A stretch of 64,000 nucleotides of DNA from Podospora pseudoanserina (lineage: Eukaryota; Ascomycota; Sordariomycetes; Sordariales; Podosporaceae), in NCBI RefSeq assembly GCF_035222485.1, contig NC_085925.1:3348001-3412000 (forward strand), given 5' to 3'. Shown here piece after piece: positions 12,397 through 27,609 of this stretch (its first letter is position 1; every line of letters begins with the position of its first letter). Both the position numbers and the translations under genes were made by a program. The notes beneath the pieces are model-generated. The model had not been told where the DNA came from. It saw only the letters and a program-made list of their open reading frames with translations, and made no database searches.

Positions 12397-12944
12397 TTAA
12401 ACCGTCGCCTTCTTAGGCTTCTTCGTCCCAAACTTACTCCTGCTGCTCACCCTGCTGCCCACACCGCCTAGATCGAGCGCTCCGCGCACCAGTCTGTACC
12501 GCACACCGGGACAATCCTGGGCTCTGCCGCCGCGGACCAAAACCACGGAGTGCTGCTGGATGTTGTGGCCTTCGCCGGGGATGTAGGCGGTGATGACCTT
12601 GCCGGTGGAGAGTCTCACACGAGCAGTCTTGCGCTCGCCAGAGTTGGGCTTTTTGGGCTTGGTGATGCCGACTTTTACGCAGACGCCTTTGAGCTGGGCT
12701 GCGTGGATTGCTGAAAGGGCGGGGGAGACGGGGTGGCGGGCTTTTTGGGGTTTTCGGCATCCCTGGGGAGGAAGGTTAGATATTGGGAAGGGGAGGGGAA
12801 GAGGGGGGCGAGGAGGGGTAGACGTACTCGGAGGACTTGGTTGAGGGTTGCGGATTGGGAGGGGGTGGTTGAGAAGGTTCTGATGGGGGAGGCGACAGGG
12901 AGGAGTGATGGTCTGAAGACCAGGTTTTTGAGAAAGGATGCCAT
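12397..12944 (-). CDS. Mitochondrial small-subunit ribosomal protein uS12m
   Basis: Predicted 160-residue mitochondrial S12, which sits at the decoding centre. Two exons, 12944-12828 and 12762-12397, phase 0. The N-terminus ([16 protein letters not shown]...[11 protein letters not shown]) is a basic, serine-rich mitochondrial presequence, followed by [17 protein letters not shown]. The conserved core shows [49 protein letters not shown] and [12 protein letters not shown]. The PNS and GHN-QEHS-type loops of bacterial S12 are kept. The end KFGTKKPKK is normal for the family. It diverges from the acyl-CoA dehydrogenase gene, itself mitochondrial. Confidence 0.95.
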
Positions 12945-13651
12945 GGTGAGAGAGCTGGGTGTGTGAATGGCGGGCGAGACTGAAGATATCGCCGTCGTCG
13001 TCCTCGTCCTCGTCGCGAATTGGCAGGCCGGGCGATGGAAAAGTATGGGATCCACAATTGTTTTCCTGGCTTGGCGCGGGCTGCCCATGACAATCACGGG
13101 ATGTGGCACGTGCTTTCTCAACCTCCAAAAGCTGTCCCGGCAATTGTCGGTTCAAGTGGACCCCTCCCCCGGGTCAGATCACATGGCGTTCTCCATCGTG
13201 CGTCTCTCTCCCCGATGTGCGATGACGCTGCTGGGGGTTTGTCCGCGGGGAGCCGCTTGGCTGGTTAGTGCAGGTGTTACCTCGGCTTTTGGACTTGTTT
13301 CCTGATCGTCCCCTTCCGCCGTTGGAAGCGGATTGCCTGTGGTGCCATTCGGTGCTGCATTCCTCGCTGTGTCCTCTGGGGGGAATGCATCGTTAAGTGC
13401 TACTTGGCGGGTCCGTTTCCGTTGAAGAGAAACCGCCCCTCCGAACATAGATCGAAACTAGAGCAGTTCCTCCGGTGTGGTATAAAGACCGTTTAAGCTG
13501 CCCACCCCCCTTTTGTCCCTGGACTTTTTGGTTTTCTTGTGATTCCGTTTTCGATTTCCCGGTGCACCATCCCATACCGTTCAACGTCCACCCCGCCCTT
13601 TGTACCGTTCCAACCGTCGTCTGTACCCTCTCTACGTTTAACATCACCGAG
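12945..13651. other. Divergent promoter shared by two mitochondrial-protein genes
   Basis: About 700 bases between the start codons of mitoribosomal S12 and the acyl-CoA dehydrogenase. The right end (13490-13640) is CT-rich, as expected for a fungal 5' leader. Co-regulation is possible but is inference only. No gene seen. Confidence 0.5.
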
Positions 13652-15091
13652 ATGAGGCTCTTCGTGAGAGCATTGCGCCCTGCTGTGCGTAGAAGTCTGG
13701 CTGTTTCTGCTCCTAGGATAGCCAGCGGGAGAACGGCTGCTCTTCCTGCTGTTCAGATGTGAGTTCAAGCTGCTGGTGTTTATGGGCAAGGAACTGTAGT
13801 TGACAGCCCCCTCCCAGCGCTGCCCGTCCTCTTTCTACCACTGCTCCTCGCCGCGATCCCAGCCTTGCCGATGTCGCCCCAACACCCATCACCCACTTCT
13901 CCGAGACCGAGGTCGCCATGGCCGAGGCGGTCCAAAAGTTCGCCAACGACGTCATCCTGCCCAAGGTTCGCGACATGGACGAGGCCGAGGAGATGGACCC
14001 CACCATCGTCGAGCAGCTCTTTGAGCAGGGTATCATGGGTGTTGAGATTCCCGAGGAGTACGGCGGTGCCGGCATGAACTTCACCGCTGCGATTGTTGGT
14101 ATTGAGGAATTGGCCCGTGTCGACCCATCGGTATCTGTCATGGTGGACGTCCACAACACCCTCGTCAACACTGCTGTGATCAGGTGGGGTAGCGAAACCC
14201 TCAAGAAGAAGTACCTCCCCAAGCTGGCCACCAACACCGTTGGCTCCTTCTGCTTGTCCGAGCCGGTTAGCGGTTCTGACGCTTTCGCCCTGGCCACCAA
14301 GGCTACCCCTACCGAGAATGGGTACAAGATCAACGGCAGCAAGATGTGGATCACCAACAGCATGGAGGCTGAATTTTTCATTGTTTTCGCCAACCTCAAG
14401 CCTGAGCAGGGATACAAGGGTATCTCCGCCTTCATCGTTGACAAGGGCATGAAGGGCTTCAGCATCGCCAAGAAGGAGAAGAAGCTCGGCATCAAGGCCA
14501 GCAGCACCTGCGTTCTCAACTTTGACGACGTTGAGGTCCCCAAGGAGAACCTCCTCGGTCAGGAGGGCCAGGGTTACAAGTACGCCATCCAGATCCTGAA
14601 CGAGGGCCGTATCGGTATTGGTGCTCAGATGACCGGTCTTGCTCTCGGTGCGTGGGAGAATGCTGTCAAGTATGTGTGGAACGACCGCAAGCAGTTTGGA
14701 AAGTTGGTTGGCGAGTTCCAGGGTATGCAGCACCAGATTGCGCAGTCTTACACGGAGATCGCGGCGGCGCGCGCGTTGGTGTACAATGCTGCTCGCAAGA
14801 AGGAGGCCGGCGAGGATTTCGTCATGGACGCTGCCATGGCCAAGCTTTACGCCTCCCAGGTCGCTGGCCGTGTGAGCGGGTTGGCGGTGGAGTGGATGGG
14901 TGGTATGGGCTTCGTCCGTGAGGGTCTGGCTGAGAAGTTCTTCCGTGACAGCAAGATTGGCGCCATCTATGAGGGCACGAGCAACATTCAGTACGTTCTT
15001 GTCTATTGTCTAGCTAACCGGACTATTGCTAACAGAATCCTGCAGGCTCAACACCATTGCGAAGATGTTGCAAAAGGAGTATACCGCTTAG
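13652..15091 (+). CDS. Mitochondrial short/branched-chain acyl-CoA dehydrogenase
   Basis: Predicted 441-residue FAD flavoenzyme oxidising short branched acyl-CoAs (2-methylbutyryl-CoA type) in isoleucine or fatty-acid breakdown and passing electrons to ETF. Exons 13652-13758, 13818-14990, 15046-15091. An arginine-rich presequence (MRLFVRALRPAVRRSLAV) is followed by the N-helical domain (EVAMAEAVQKFA), PEEYGGAGMNF, the FAD-binding segments SEPVSGSDAFAL and KMWITNSMEA, GQGYKYAIQILNEGRIGIGAQ, and the catalytic-base segment YEGTSNIQ. The last exon gives LNTIAKMLQKEYTA, the usual family end; a closer AG at 15034-15035 would instead give an unrelated 58-residue tail. Confidence 0.93.
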
Positions 15092-17062
15092 GTTGTTTTC
15101 TTTTGTCACTCTGTTTGAAGCATACATTTGAACCGGAGTTATATTTTTGCATGGGCGGTTTCCTTGGGCCTGAAAATGGAGGGCTTGTTTTTGCCTCGTT
15201 GAGAGTATAAACCATATGAATACCATTTACACAATACATGTCGTGAATGAACCAGGATCTGCTTGTCTTGCGGTATGTCTTGGCGTTTTGAAGGTGAAGT
15301 GGATTCTGGGGAAGTCCAGAAAACAGACTTGCAGCCCTATGGATGGGGATTGAACTTGCAAACTTTCCATGTCCGCACCTTGTGAGATGTACAATGCAGT
15401 ATTGGCAGATGTTAAGGTCGTGAGATATCCCTTGCATGTCTCTTCATCTACACCGAGACCGATGGGAAAGGAGGAAAAGCAAACGGGCCGACATGATGGG
15501 CCACATCTCGGCTGTAACCATACTCAACAATGCAGACAAACATGTTCCTTCCACGGCTGCCATAGATCGCTTGGCCTCTATTGAGGTTGGAAGATCAGAC
15601 TTGGACACCTTCTCGGTAGACCGGGTCAAGAGTACGAAGGTACCCAAACGCCCGGCACGGACGGATGAGCACAACAAAGTCCTACGAGCAGTCCTAGCGA
15701 CGAGCCAGAGAGTCGGAAATGAACAGAAGCATATCAGCCGTAGCGAAAACGCCAGCCTCATCCACACTGTGAAATATGAGATATGTGCAATATGGCTTCA
15801 AATCTGACAAGCCGTTATCGGGCCTGCCAAGACCAACCCAATTAATACCTTAGGGCTCTGAAGCACAGCCGGCATGATCCCAAGTGGTTTCCGGGATGCA
15901 ACGCGATTCGATGTGAGATTTTTGGATTGCATGTCGAGAGTTGACCGACGTTGCGCATTGCCATGCTCACAGACGGAAAGCAAGGCACCTCATGGAGAAA
16001 TCGGGACACTGCCCCTCACTCGATGCTCCACTTCCCTGCCTGACTGTGACTGTGTGACGGGGCTGAGAAGCACTGGCTATCACCAAGACATTTCTTGATG
16101 GAATGAAGAATTGATCCCGTCTGTACTTCTCGTCCACGTCATCCCAACTTCCACCCGATATCTCTCTCGCCCATCCCCGTAGTTCAGGAGTGCAGTACGG
16201 AGTACGGGCTGTTTATGTGATCAACAACACGGCTGTGCCACCTCAACCACGGTGTGAAAGTGAGCTACCCCGCAGCGCGCCACTTTGGTCAAGCTATCGC
16301 TTGGCTTTGGGACTCGGTGCATGGGCCAGGGTTCAACGACCAGGTGAACCTCGTCGTCAACAGTGGCCGATAGACAAACCTTGAGCAAAAGCTGAAAAAG
16401 TGGCCACAAGCAGGCGAGGTTCATGACAGCCTTGTTCCAGCCCGTGGAGGCGAAGCTCTTTCTTTGGATGACCACGGCACATATCAACCAAGACTTTTGG
16501 TAGAAGCGCAAAAGCCCGAGTTAGCGCAGGCCTATCTTTGTGAGTCCTATTATTCCCGTTGCTTTGCCAATCCTCATTCATTCCCGGCATCTTCCCCTTC
16601 AGCAACAGCGCCCAGCAATAGAGAAGAGCATACCCAGCTCTAGTCCCCAGTGCGCCTCCACACCACCAACTCCCACAGCAACCCAAGTTGGGTGGATAGC
16701 CAACATTTCCACGCTTTGCTGCCAAACACTGCCCACCGACTCTCACATCCCAGGTGCTGCAGTGGAAGGAAGGAGTCGCCGCAAGGTACCGTGGCCAAGT
16801 GTGTCTCCCCAGAGAGCTGTTTCCAAATGCGAAACACATCAACCCCGCCATAACCCAGCACTGACGACATCCCATCTCGAGTCGCTCGCAAACAGCAACC
16901 TCCGCGTCCTGATCGGCGGGCTGGTACGCCAGTGGCTCTTGCCCTACGACACTAGCCAACATCCTAAAGAGAAAAAGTCTTCCTAACAACCTCTGTTATC
17001 ACAGTATCCCTTAATAGTCCCCGTTTTCACCGCGCGCCCGGCCGCGCACCAACACCGCCGCC
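15092..17062. other. Long intergenic region upstream of pkc1
   Basis: Nearly 2 kb with no convincing gene. Overlapping open frames on both strands (about 15436-15807 and 16357-16989) lack domains and have mirror-image frames, so I treat them as chance. The last 500 bases are probably promoter and 5' leader of the kinase gene. Confidence 0.5.
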
Positions 17063-20977
<3,915 letters not shown>

Positions 20978-21792
20978 AGCGATGGAGGGCCGGATACTTT
21001 ATGAGGGAGGTTACCAACTGGACTATCGTGAAGCCGACCGCGGTCTGTCTGTCGAAGTTTGTTGCCGACATGGCAACCACCAACACAGAGACGAGAATAC
21101 TTTGTGCCTGCAACGTGGCTAGTTGTTTAACGCTGCTGTTTTGGTAATGAAAGGGGGCCGAGGGGAATTAGCATATACCCAGGGCACTTCGTGTCCAGCT
21201 GCGTTGTTTATGAGGAGGGACAATCGTTTGACGGGAGGGGGAAGGCAGTGGGCATTGTGACAGACCAGATTTGCTGCTTCGAGAGAGGGATCTAAGAACG
21301 ACAAGGCGGCGGTAGGCAGGCTGACAAGTGAGGTGTCAAGAGAAGAACTGGAGGATGGCGTAATGGGGTGACAATGATGGAAGAAGCATATGTGAGTAGG
21401 AGGGCGTGCTGTGCGACGTTTGGGTCTGGACAAGGTCAAGGTTAGGGTGGCAAAGACACCAGGGATGAAGGGTGGGGGTGCATTTTCTTGCAACTGTCTT
21501 TTTCTTCTTCTTGTATCAGGGCCGTTTTCTTTAGAAGTCAAGCAAATGAACGGGAGAGATGAAACGACCCTCTTTCACCTTACGGGGGTGCCTCTCTATA
21601 TGTCACGGCAGTGTTTGCCAGGAAGGCAAATATCTTCCTTTTTATCCATATCCCCCTTGTTTTGGTGGTTGGTCAAATTGGATGTTAACTCCCAACCCAA
21701 CCCAGGTCTAATATACGGCACTCCATCTCTGGTTTTATTTACATGAATAGGTAGGGGGTTTTGGTATTTTACATTATAAACATTTTTGTGGC
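20978..21792. other. Convergent 3' intergenic region (pkc1 and She9/Mdm33)
   Basis: About 800 bases between facing stop codons, with long T-rich runs near 21490-21510. The open frames seen on either strand have no recognisable content. It probably holds both 3' UTRs. Confidence 0.5.
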
Positions 21793-23280
21793 TTATGGGC
21801 TGCTGAACCGCATCACCGCCAGCGCAACAGCCACCGCAACCGCAGCACCCGCCGCCGCGCCCTCAAGCGCGATAACCGACACATCCTTCATCCTCAGCGC
21901 TATCCTCCTGTCGCTATACAAATCTATCGCGTCATCCCTGAGCAACTGGGGATCTTCCCAGTACTCCTGAAGCACCTCTTTCCAAGGCCTCTGGCCGCCT
22001 CCAAAGAGGCTGCTCCGCCTAAAGTCGTGCTCCGATGGGCGGGTGGCTTCCTCCTCTTCTGTTGCCAAGGGGACGGCAGCACCATCTTCTTGTTCCTCCT
22101 CCTCAATCAAAACTGGCTCCTCCTCCACCACCACAGGTGCAGCCAGTTGTTGTCTCTGATGATGCTCCTTCACCACCTCCATCGCCGCCCTGACCTCCTT
22201 CAGCTCCCTCCTCACCTCCTCCATATTCTCCTTTTCCGTCTCCGCAATCCCCTTAATCATCCTCTTCCTCCTCCACGGCTCCGCCACAAACTGCAGAACC
22301 AAAAACAAGACAAAGTTCACGCCCATCAACCCCCACGTTCCCCAAGTCGACTGCCTCCTTATCCTATCACTCCAAATCTGCTCCTCATGATACCGCCTCA
22401 GGATCCCCGCGTTCAGCTCAGCAGATATCCTGCTCTCGTTCGTCTCTGCCTCTGTCAGCTCCGCGCTCGCGGCAGAGACTTGCGCTTCGAGGGTGTGGTC
22501 CATTCGATAAAGCGAAGTGAATCGTTCCAGATCGGTCGGGTTCCAGGTGTCTTTTCTCGCGAGGAGGGCGGTGACCTCCCTCTGGGTCGAGGCGCGGTGG
22601 GTGGTGAGGGACTTGTAATTTTGGCGGGCGGCGCGGAGGCGGGCTTGGGCGGTGGAGAGGTCTGATTCCAGCTGGGCGTTGCGGGACTTTATGGCTTCGA
22701 TGGCGGAGTAGCCTGTTAGGTCGTTTAGGGTTTGGGTTGCGACGAGGATGCGGGATTGGAACTGGTCCATGAAGGTGGAGAATTTGACTGAGAGGGAGTG
22801 GCGGTGGGAGTCGGTTACGGAGGGGAGTTCGGGTTCGGGGGGGTTGGGTTTTGAGGGGGAGGGGTTTGGGGATTCGGAGGGAGAAGGGTCGGGGGAGGAA
22901 GTTTCGGGAGAGGAGGAAGGTGATTCGGAAGTTGGTTCTGATTTTGAGGGGTCGGCATCTTCTGTGGGTGGTGGTGATGAGGGGTCTGAAGGTGTGTTTT
23001 CTGTGATGTGCTGGCTTTCGGGCTGGGGCGCGCTGAGGGGAATGGGCTCGCTTGGAGATCCAAGCTCAATGACAGGATCTGTCTCGGGTTGCGGTCGTTT
23101 TGGGGGAGGGCGGGCGGTTGAGAAGTGCCGTGGGAGACGGGCGTAGAGCCCAATGCCGAATCCAGCGCATGAGGTGTTATACCGGAAACATTGCGACGGT
23201 GGCAGCTGGGCTAGCGCTTTCCTCGTCGCCAATTGACTGAGAGGCCGGGCAGCCAGCCGCAAAGTTGTGTGAGGCGACAT
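21793..23280 (-). CDS. MDM33: She9/Mdm33, mitochondrial inner-membrane morphology protein
   Basis: Predicted 495-residue inner-membrane protein; Mdm33/She9 in yeast is needed for inner-membrane fission-like remodelling. Intronless. A presequence (MSPHTTLRLAARPLSQLATRK) is followed by a Pro/Ser-rich linker (about 60-170), then the conserved coiled coil with FSTFMDQFQSRILVATQTLN, LTGYSAIEAIK, and RKDTWNPTDLERFTSLYRMD, a transmembrane helix WGLMGVNFVLFLVLQFV after RIRRQSTWGTWG, a second charged helix and a C-terminal hydrophobic segment (VIALEGAAAGAAVAVAVALA). I chose the ATG at 23280 because it begins the presequence; an in-frame ATG at 23469 would add 63 residues, but an out-of-frame ATG lies just upstream of it. 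Confidence 0.88.
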   Translation of the reverse strand: MSPHTTLRLAARPLSQLATRKALAQLPPSQCFRYNTSCAGFGIGLYARLPRHFSTARPPPKRPQPETDPVIELGSPSEPIPLSAPQPESQHITENTPSDPSSPPPTEDADPSKSEPTSESPSSSPETSSPDPSPSESPNPSPSKPNPPEPELPSVTDSHRHSLSVKFSTFMDQFQSRILVATQTLNDLTGYSAIEAIKSRNAQLESDLSTAQARLRAARQNYKSLTTHRASTQREVTALLARKDTWNPTDLERFTSLYRMDHTLEAQVSAASAELTEAETNESRISAELNAGILRRYHEEQIWSDRIRRQSTWGTWGLMGVNFVLFLVLQFVAEPWRRKRMIKGIAETEKENMEEVRRELKEVRAAMEVVKEHHQRQQLAAPVVVEEEPVLIEEEEQEDGAAVPLATEEEEATRPSEHDFRRSSLFGGGQRPWKEVLQEYWEDPQLLRDDAIDLYSDRRIALRMKDVSVIALEGAAAGAAVAVAVALAVMRFSSP

Positions 23281-23794
23281 GAAGGATTCGGCTCGAGGCC
23301 GGGGAACGGCTGGAACGGTAACAACGTTGCGGGTGTGCCGGACGTGAGGAGAAGAGAGCTCTCGGGTGTCAATCGGATCCGTTGATGATATTCCCTGGCA
23401 TTCTGCCGCGGGTACCCCGCTGACCGCCCGGGTGCCAAGAGCAAAGACGTCATACCCTAACCCTGGCATCCATGTACCCTAAGGGTTCAGGGGTACTCAG
23501 GGGTATTCAGGGGTAACGACATTCTGATCAGACCGTGGGTATGCGTCACGAAAGCCCAAGTTCGCCGCTTTTCGGTGTTGACTTCATATAAATCAGAAAG
23601 ATGTGACGTGATAGGCTTTTCTTCATCAACCAATCTAGCCAATATCATGGACCCAACTGTCACGAATTTCCCTGGTGAGTTCAGACGAGACACGGATCCA
23701 CTCTGACGATAGTATGCCATCATGGCCTTTTGATCTATATGTTTGATCATCCCATACTCACAATTTTAATTTCGCCGCTTTCGAAGCCATCACC
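23281..23794. other. Divergent promoter region (She9/Mdm33 and SDR)
   Basis: About 510 bases between start codons. It carries a three-copy 10-bp tandem (listed separately) and two short CCCTAA-type words near 23456-23483. No gene is seen on either strand. Confidence 0.55.
23486..23515 (+). repeat. Three tandem 10-bp units of (T/C)TCAGGGGTA
   Basis: Units start at 23486, 23496 and 23506, exactly one helical turn apart, with only the first base varying. Each contains AGGGG, the core of the fungal stress-response element. It lies in a divergent promoter, so it may be a cluster of binding sites for a zinc-finger activator; the regulatory role is inference. Confidence 0.75.
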
Positions 23795-24716
23795 ATGGAT
23801 GAGTTCACAGGAAATCTTGAGGGCAAAGTTGCAATCGGTAAGGTACTCCTCCGCAGTTGACAGTGAACTATCCGAGATCTGACTCCATCCTGCCAGTAAC
23901 CGGCGCCTCTCGCGGCATTGGGGCAACTATTGCAACTACACTCGCTCAACATGGGTGTGCTGTAGTAATAAACTACAACAACTCCGCCGCAGAAGCCAAG
24001 ATCCTGGGGAAACGGATTAATAAGGACTACGATGTCACAACCTACGCCGTGCAGGCTGATGTCTCCAAACCCGAGGAAGTAGCACAACTGTTTGAAAAGA
24101 CTGTCAAAGTGCTGGGAAGGGTTGACATAGTTGTCAGCAACGCTGGCGTTGAGCATTTCGGCAATCTTGCTGCAGTGCAATCGGAGGAGATCGACCATGT
24201 CTTCGATGTCAATGTCAAGGGCCAGTTCTTCGTCGCTCAACAAGCGGAGAAGTATATGGAGGAAAGGGGGAGGCTGATACTGACAAGCAGTGTTTCTGCC
24301 GTAATGGTATGTTCCCACGCCGTGGAGTTTCTTCTGTTGTTGAGTCTTACGCTGAGAAATATGGCCAGGGCGTACCACATCACACAATCTATGCGGCGTC
24401 CAAAGCGGCGGTTACGGGAATGACCAAGTGCCTGGCATGGGATTTTGGAAAGAAGAACATCACAGTGAACTGCATCGCAGCTGGCGGTGTCAAGAGTGAT
24501 ATGTATGACAAGAATGCAAAGGAGTACATGAAGGACGGGGATGAACTGAGTGTGGCGGAAATCGACGCTCGTATATCATCTTGGAGTCCACTAGGAAGGG
24601 TTGGGATGCCGGAAGATATTGCTGGTGTGGTTGCATTGCTGGCAAGCGATGAAGCAGGATGGATCACTGGACAGACCTTGCATGTTAGTGGAGGCGCTCA
24701 CATGGCCACTGCCTAA
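23795..24716 (+). CDS. Short-chain dehydrogenase/reductase, THN-reductase/versicolorin-reductase-like
   Basis: Predicted 266-residue classical SDR using NADPH. Three exons: 23795-23837, 23897-24306, 24369-24716, joined in phase. The cofactor site reads VTGASRGIG; VSNAGVEHFG carries the NAG motif; the catalytic serine lies in LTSSVSAVM and Tyr/Lys in YAASKAA. The C-terminal pattern VNCIAAGGVKSDMY and SPLGRVGMPEDIAGVVALLAS most resembles tetrahydroxynaphthalene and versicolorin reductases, which act on polyketide aromatics, but the same fold covers many substrates. No polyketide synthase lies nearby, so the substrate is unknown. The protein ends GGAHMATA without a targeting signal. Confidence 0.88.
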
Positions 24717-25410
24717 GATTACAGCATTCATTACAGTTTGTTGTAAGACTAACCTTGTTTTGTTTCTTTTATTCTTTTTCCACTGATTTTGGCACATCAT
24801 AAGGATGGACTGTTTCAGGCCGCGGTTGAAATTGGAATCTGAACGAACCTCAAGCTTGAATCCAGGAGAGGGTGACGACCTCTGAAGATTTGCCAATGCG
24901 GAATTTTGTTCGTGGCATCTAATGATGATGGTGGTAAATAGGGTTAAGAGATGTAGCTAAATCTACCACACATTTTTGAAAGCCACTCAGATACTTAGAT
25001 ATTTAGGTACCTATACTTCAAGTGCCGGGAAATCTTCAAAAGCGCCTCAATATGGATACTGGAATGTTCATGAACCCAAAACCGCGGCTGATGCTGTTTC
25101 CTATTCATAGGGAATAGCCGCCCGTGAGAACCGCAGCATGTTAACTATCGAAAGATTTTATCACATGACGTCTTCGTAGAAGCATGCTTGTGTTTGTGGT
25201 CTGTAGGCACACCTGCTGCATGGCGCTCCTCAGAATGACCGAGGTGCAGAAAGAAGACCGGACAGGAGCGACTGGAGTCGGGTCACCAACAGCACTCCTC
25301 TTTCCATTTCTACACTCCATCTCAGGCATCTACTGGAGGCCCCTCAAAGTTATTCTCCCCTCCTTCCTCGTTTTATTGTCTTCCACTATTCAAGTCTATT
25401 CACCACAATC
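24717..25410. other. Intergenic between SDR and kinase-like gene
   Basis: About 690 bases, AT-rich around 24940-25030 with TAGGTACCTA-type words. I see no gene. The stretch just before 25411 is CT-rich, as for a 5' leader. Confidence 0.5.
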
Positions 25411-27609
25411 ATGCCATTCAGACCCAAAGAAGAGTTCCATTTGATGCTTCGAAGGATCAAGCGCACCAACTATGACGACCAGGATTTCTATGCGCAGCGA
25501 GACATCGTAGATTGGATGGAAGCAGTCGAAAATGGCAACAACGCATCGAACGCGGCTCCGCTTCTTACCAGCGTCTACGGCTTCGACTCGTTTGTGCCTG
25601 TACGAGAAGAAGATTTGGAGGGAGCGCTGGTTGTTTTTGCCATTCTTATCCACATGAATTGCGGGGATCTCATACACATCTTCATGTCATACTTTCAAGA
25701 CGACACGCTTGATCGAGAAGTCCCCAGTGGGATTCGCGACGCTATCCGGTGCTGTCATCTGCGGCCTGAATCGCAGATACAACAGCTTATAGATCGGCTC
25801 GACGGCGAGCGCTGGGCATTCGTGCCAGTTAGGGTTGAGGATATCTGCCGAAAAGCAAAAGTGCTGGAAACGGGTTTTTACATCCTCCCATTCTGCAGGA
25901 AGGAAGTCGTAAGACTTCCTGGACCTGTTCACACAGCGGTGAACAATGTTTGGATCCAGAGTGATCTCATCTCGGGAGAGCTCAGTGAGAAGTTTGAGGG
26001 GTCAGAGACGGAAGATAACGAGTTTGGTCAGGTAAGTTATCCCGTTCTATGTGAGATAAGTCCATATGCGTTTGCCCCAGTAGCGTGAGCTCTACTAAAT
26101 AAGACTTTTCCAGTGCTATCGTCTCGCCATGTTTTCATATCAAAGCAACTATCGAGTGTTCATGGACGAAATCAGCCACTTTGAGGGCATCGGAATGCTC
26201 AAGGAGCGATTAAATGTCATGGAAGCTTCCTGTACAAAGGCTCCAGTGATGGAGATTACGGGGAATGCCACATCCTTTCTGAGGGTGTCGAACAAAGTCT
26301 TCATGATCCTTACCTCGGCAGCAGCACCAAGTACAAATCTCGAAATCGTCAACTCTTGGACTAGGATTTTCGGTGTGGCCGAGACTTTATCTGACCTGGA
26401 GAAAATGGAGTACAAATTTCCAAATGGAAAAGTCGTGCTGTCAAAAGGGTACGTTGCTGAAGTCAATTGTATGGTCACATCGCTGACTCTTGCCGGGTAA
26501 TCCAGATGGCATGGCTATACCGACCCCAACAGGATCTTCTGGGTTGAGGACAGATTCAAGCTTGCAGACTTTAACCAATCCAAGTTTGAAGTAGAAAGGT
26601 CTTTGCATCGGCTCAACGTGGAGAAGACTCACAGAGCCATTTTATCCGGTATGATGTTTGTACATTTTGCATAGTACATATCCTCGCACCGACTTATACT
26701 AAAATTACTCGCCCAGGTTCCCCAGAATGCACAGCCGGGCGGCGGATAACGCAGTTTACTATGAAAGCATTGCGCAGGATGACCATTTGGTCCCTGGGAT
26801 GCGTTTTGTCCAGTTTTGCGACGTGGATTGTTTTCGGGCCAGACGGCTATGATAAATATCAGAGACTTCGTTCCGGTGCCATCCGCGCTGTGCCAACGGC
26901 CCAGACCGACGAAGGTGTCTCACTTCATAAATGTGGCTTTCACGATGGCTTTGCGCTGTTGCAGTCAGTCAAAGACTGGCACCAGTTTTTGCGTCTCTCA
27001 CTTAGGCTGTCAGACACCATCACTGGCAAGGTGCTGGATCTTATTGAAGCAAAACTGTTGGTGAACGACCCCAAAGAGCGAATTTCATCAAGAGAGTTGG
27101 TCCGGGTGCTTGAGGAAATCATTGTTCAAGCGAAACATGATTATGACACGGCTATAAAGAATCGCGAAATGCTCCCAGACGAGTTCTTCAAGGAGTTGCA
27201 GGATCTGGATATTGAAAAATATGGAAGCACCCATGTCAGCGAAAGCCCCGACGCTGACAGCAGTGACGATGAAGAAGCAGCTCATGAAGCTCGGCAGTCC
27301 CAGTCTTCCCGCAGTGCTAGTTTGGACAGATCGTCAGTCAGCGGAGCGAAGTCACCTACCGATGACGAAAAGACTGAGGAGGCGCCTAGTCCCAGGACTC
27401 AGCACAGAAAGCTATCAATCTCTTTTGCAGAACAACACCAGCCTGCCTCAAGCGCAGATAGTGATGCAGCGACCCATCGCCCGCCTAGTTCGAGCCGAAA
27501 CCGAGACTCATCACCGGATGAGCACTCTGTTTCCAACCTTGAGAGAGACTCCTCGATGGATTGCAGGTCAACCCCAAGCCGTGACGGGAGTCCCTCTGTT
27601 GACGGCTAG
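25411..27609 (+). CDS. Degenerate fungal kinase-like (pseudokinase) protein
   Basis: Predicted 663-residue protein with four exons: 25411-26031, 26114-26448, 26506-26648, 26717-27609. The first half resembles the N-terminal part of a fungal protein-kinase-like family. The catalytic loop reads WHGYTDPNRI where an active relative would have HGDLKPEN, so the catalytic aspartate and the lysine are lost; the metal-binding DFG is DFN (KLADFNQS). The C-lobe keeps TIWSLGCV, HDGFALL and a P-K-E-R-I-S helix typical of the fold. The last 120 residues are Ser/Arg-rich and disordered. The frame stays open for about 56 codons after the TAG at 27607-27609. A HET-domain gene follows 600-770 bases on. Likely a signalling or recognition scaffold; function unknown. 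Confidence 0.7.

Noticed and set aside
13780-14733. 317-codon antisense open frame inside the acyl-CoA dehydrogenase gene
   Set aside because: It is the mirror of a GC-rich coding exon with strong third-position bias; the Leu/Val/Gly-rich product has no family features. The same holds for 10504-11286 inside the KTR gene.
15330-15420. tRNA-like T-loop words on the minus strand (AGTTCAATCCCC)
   Set aside because: No matching A-box, acceptor stem or anticodon arm can be folded around it.
16357-16989. 210-codon open frame on the minus strand upstream of pkc1
   Set aside because: Cysteine/tryptophan-rich, no domain, overlaps open frames on the other strand and lies where the kinase promoter and leader should be.
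22027-22665. 212-codon plus-strand frame opposite She9/Mdm33
   Set aside because: Leu/His/Pro-rich product produced by the antisense of a Glu/Lys/Arg-rich coiled-coil coding region.
23455-23485. CCCTAA/TTAGGG telomere-like words
   Set aside because: Only two or three isolated units; too short for an interstitial telomere array and housekeeping genes flank both sides.
23796-24716. A melanin or aflatoxin-type pathway around the SDR
   Set aside because: The SDR resembles THN/versicolorin reductases, but no polyketide synthase, scytalone dehydratase or regulator lies nearby.
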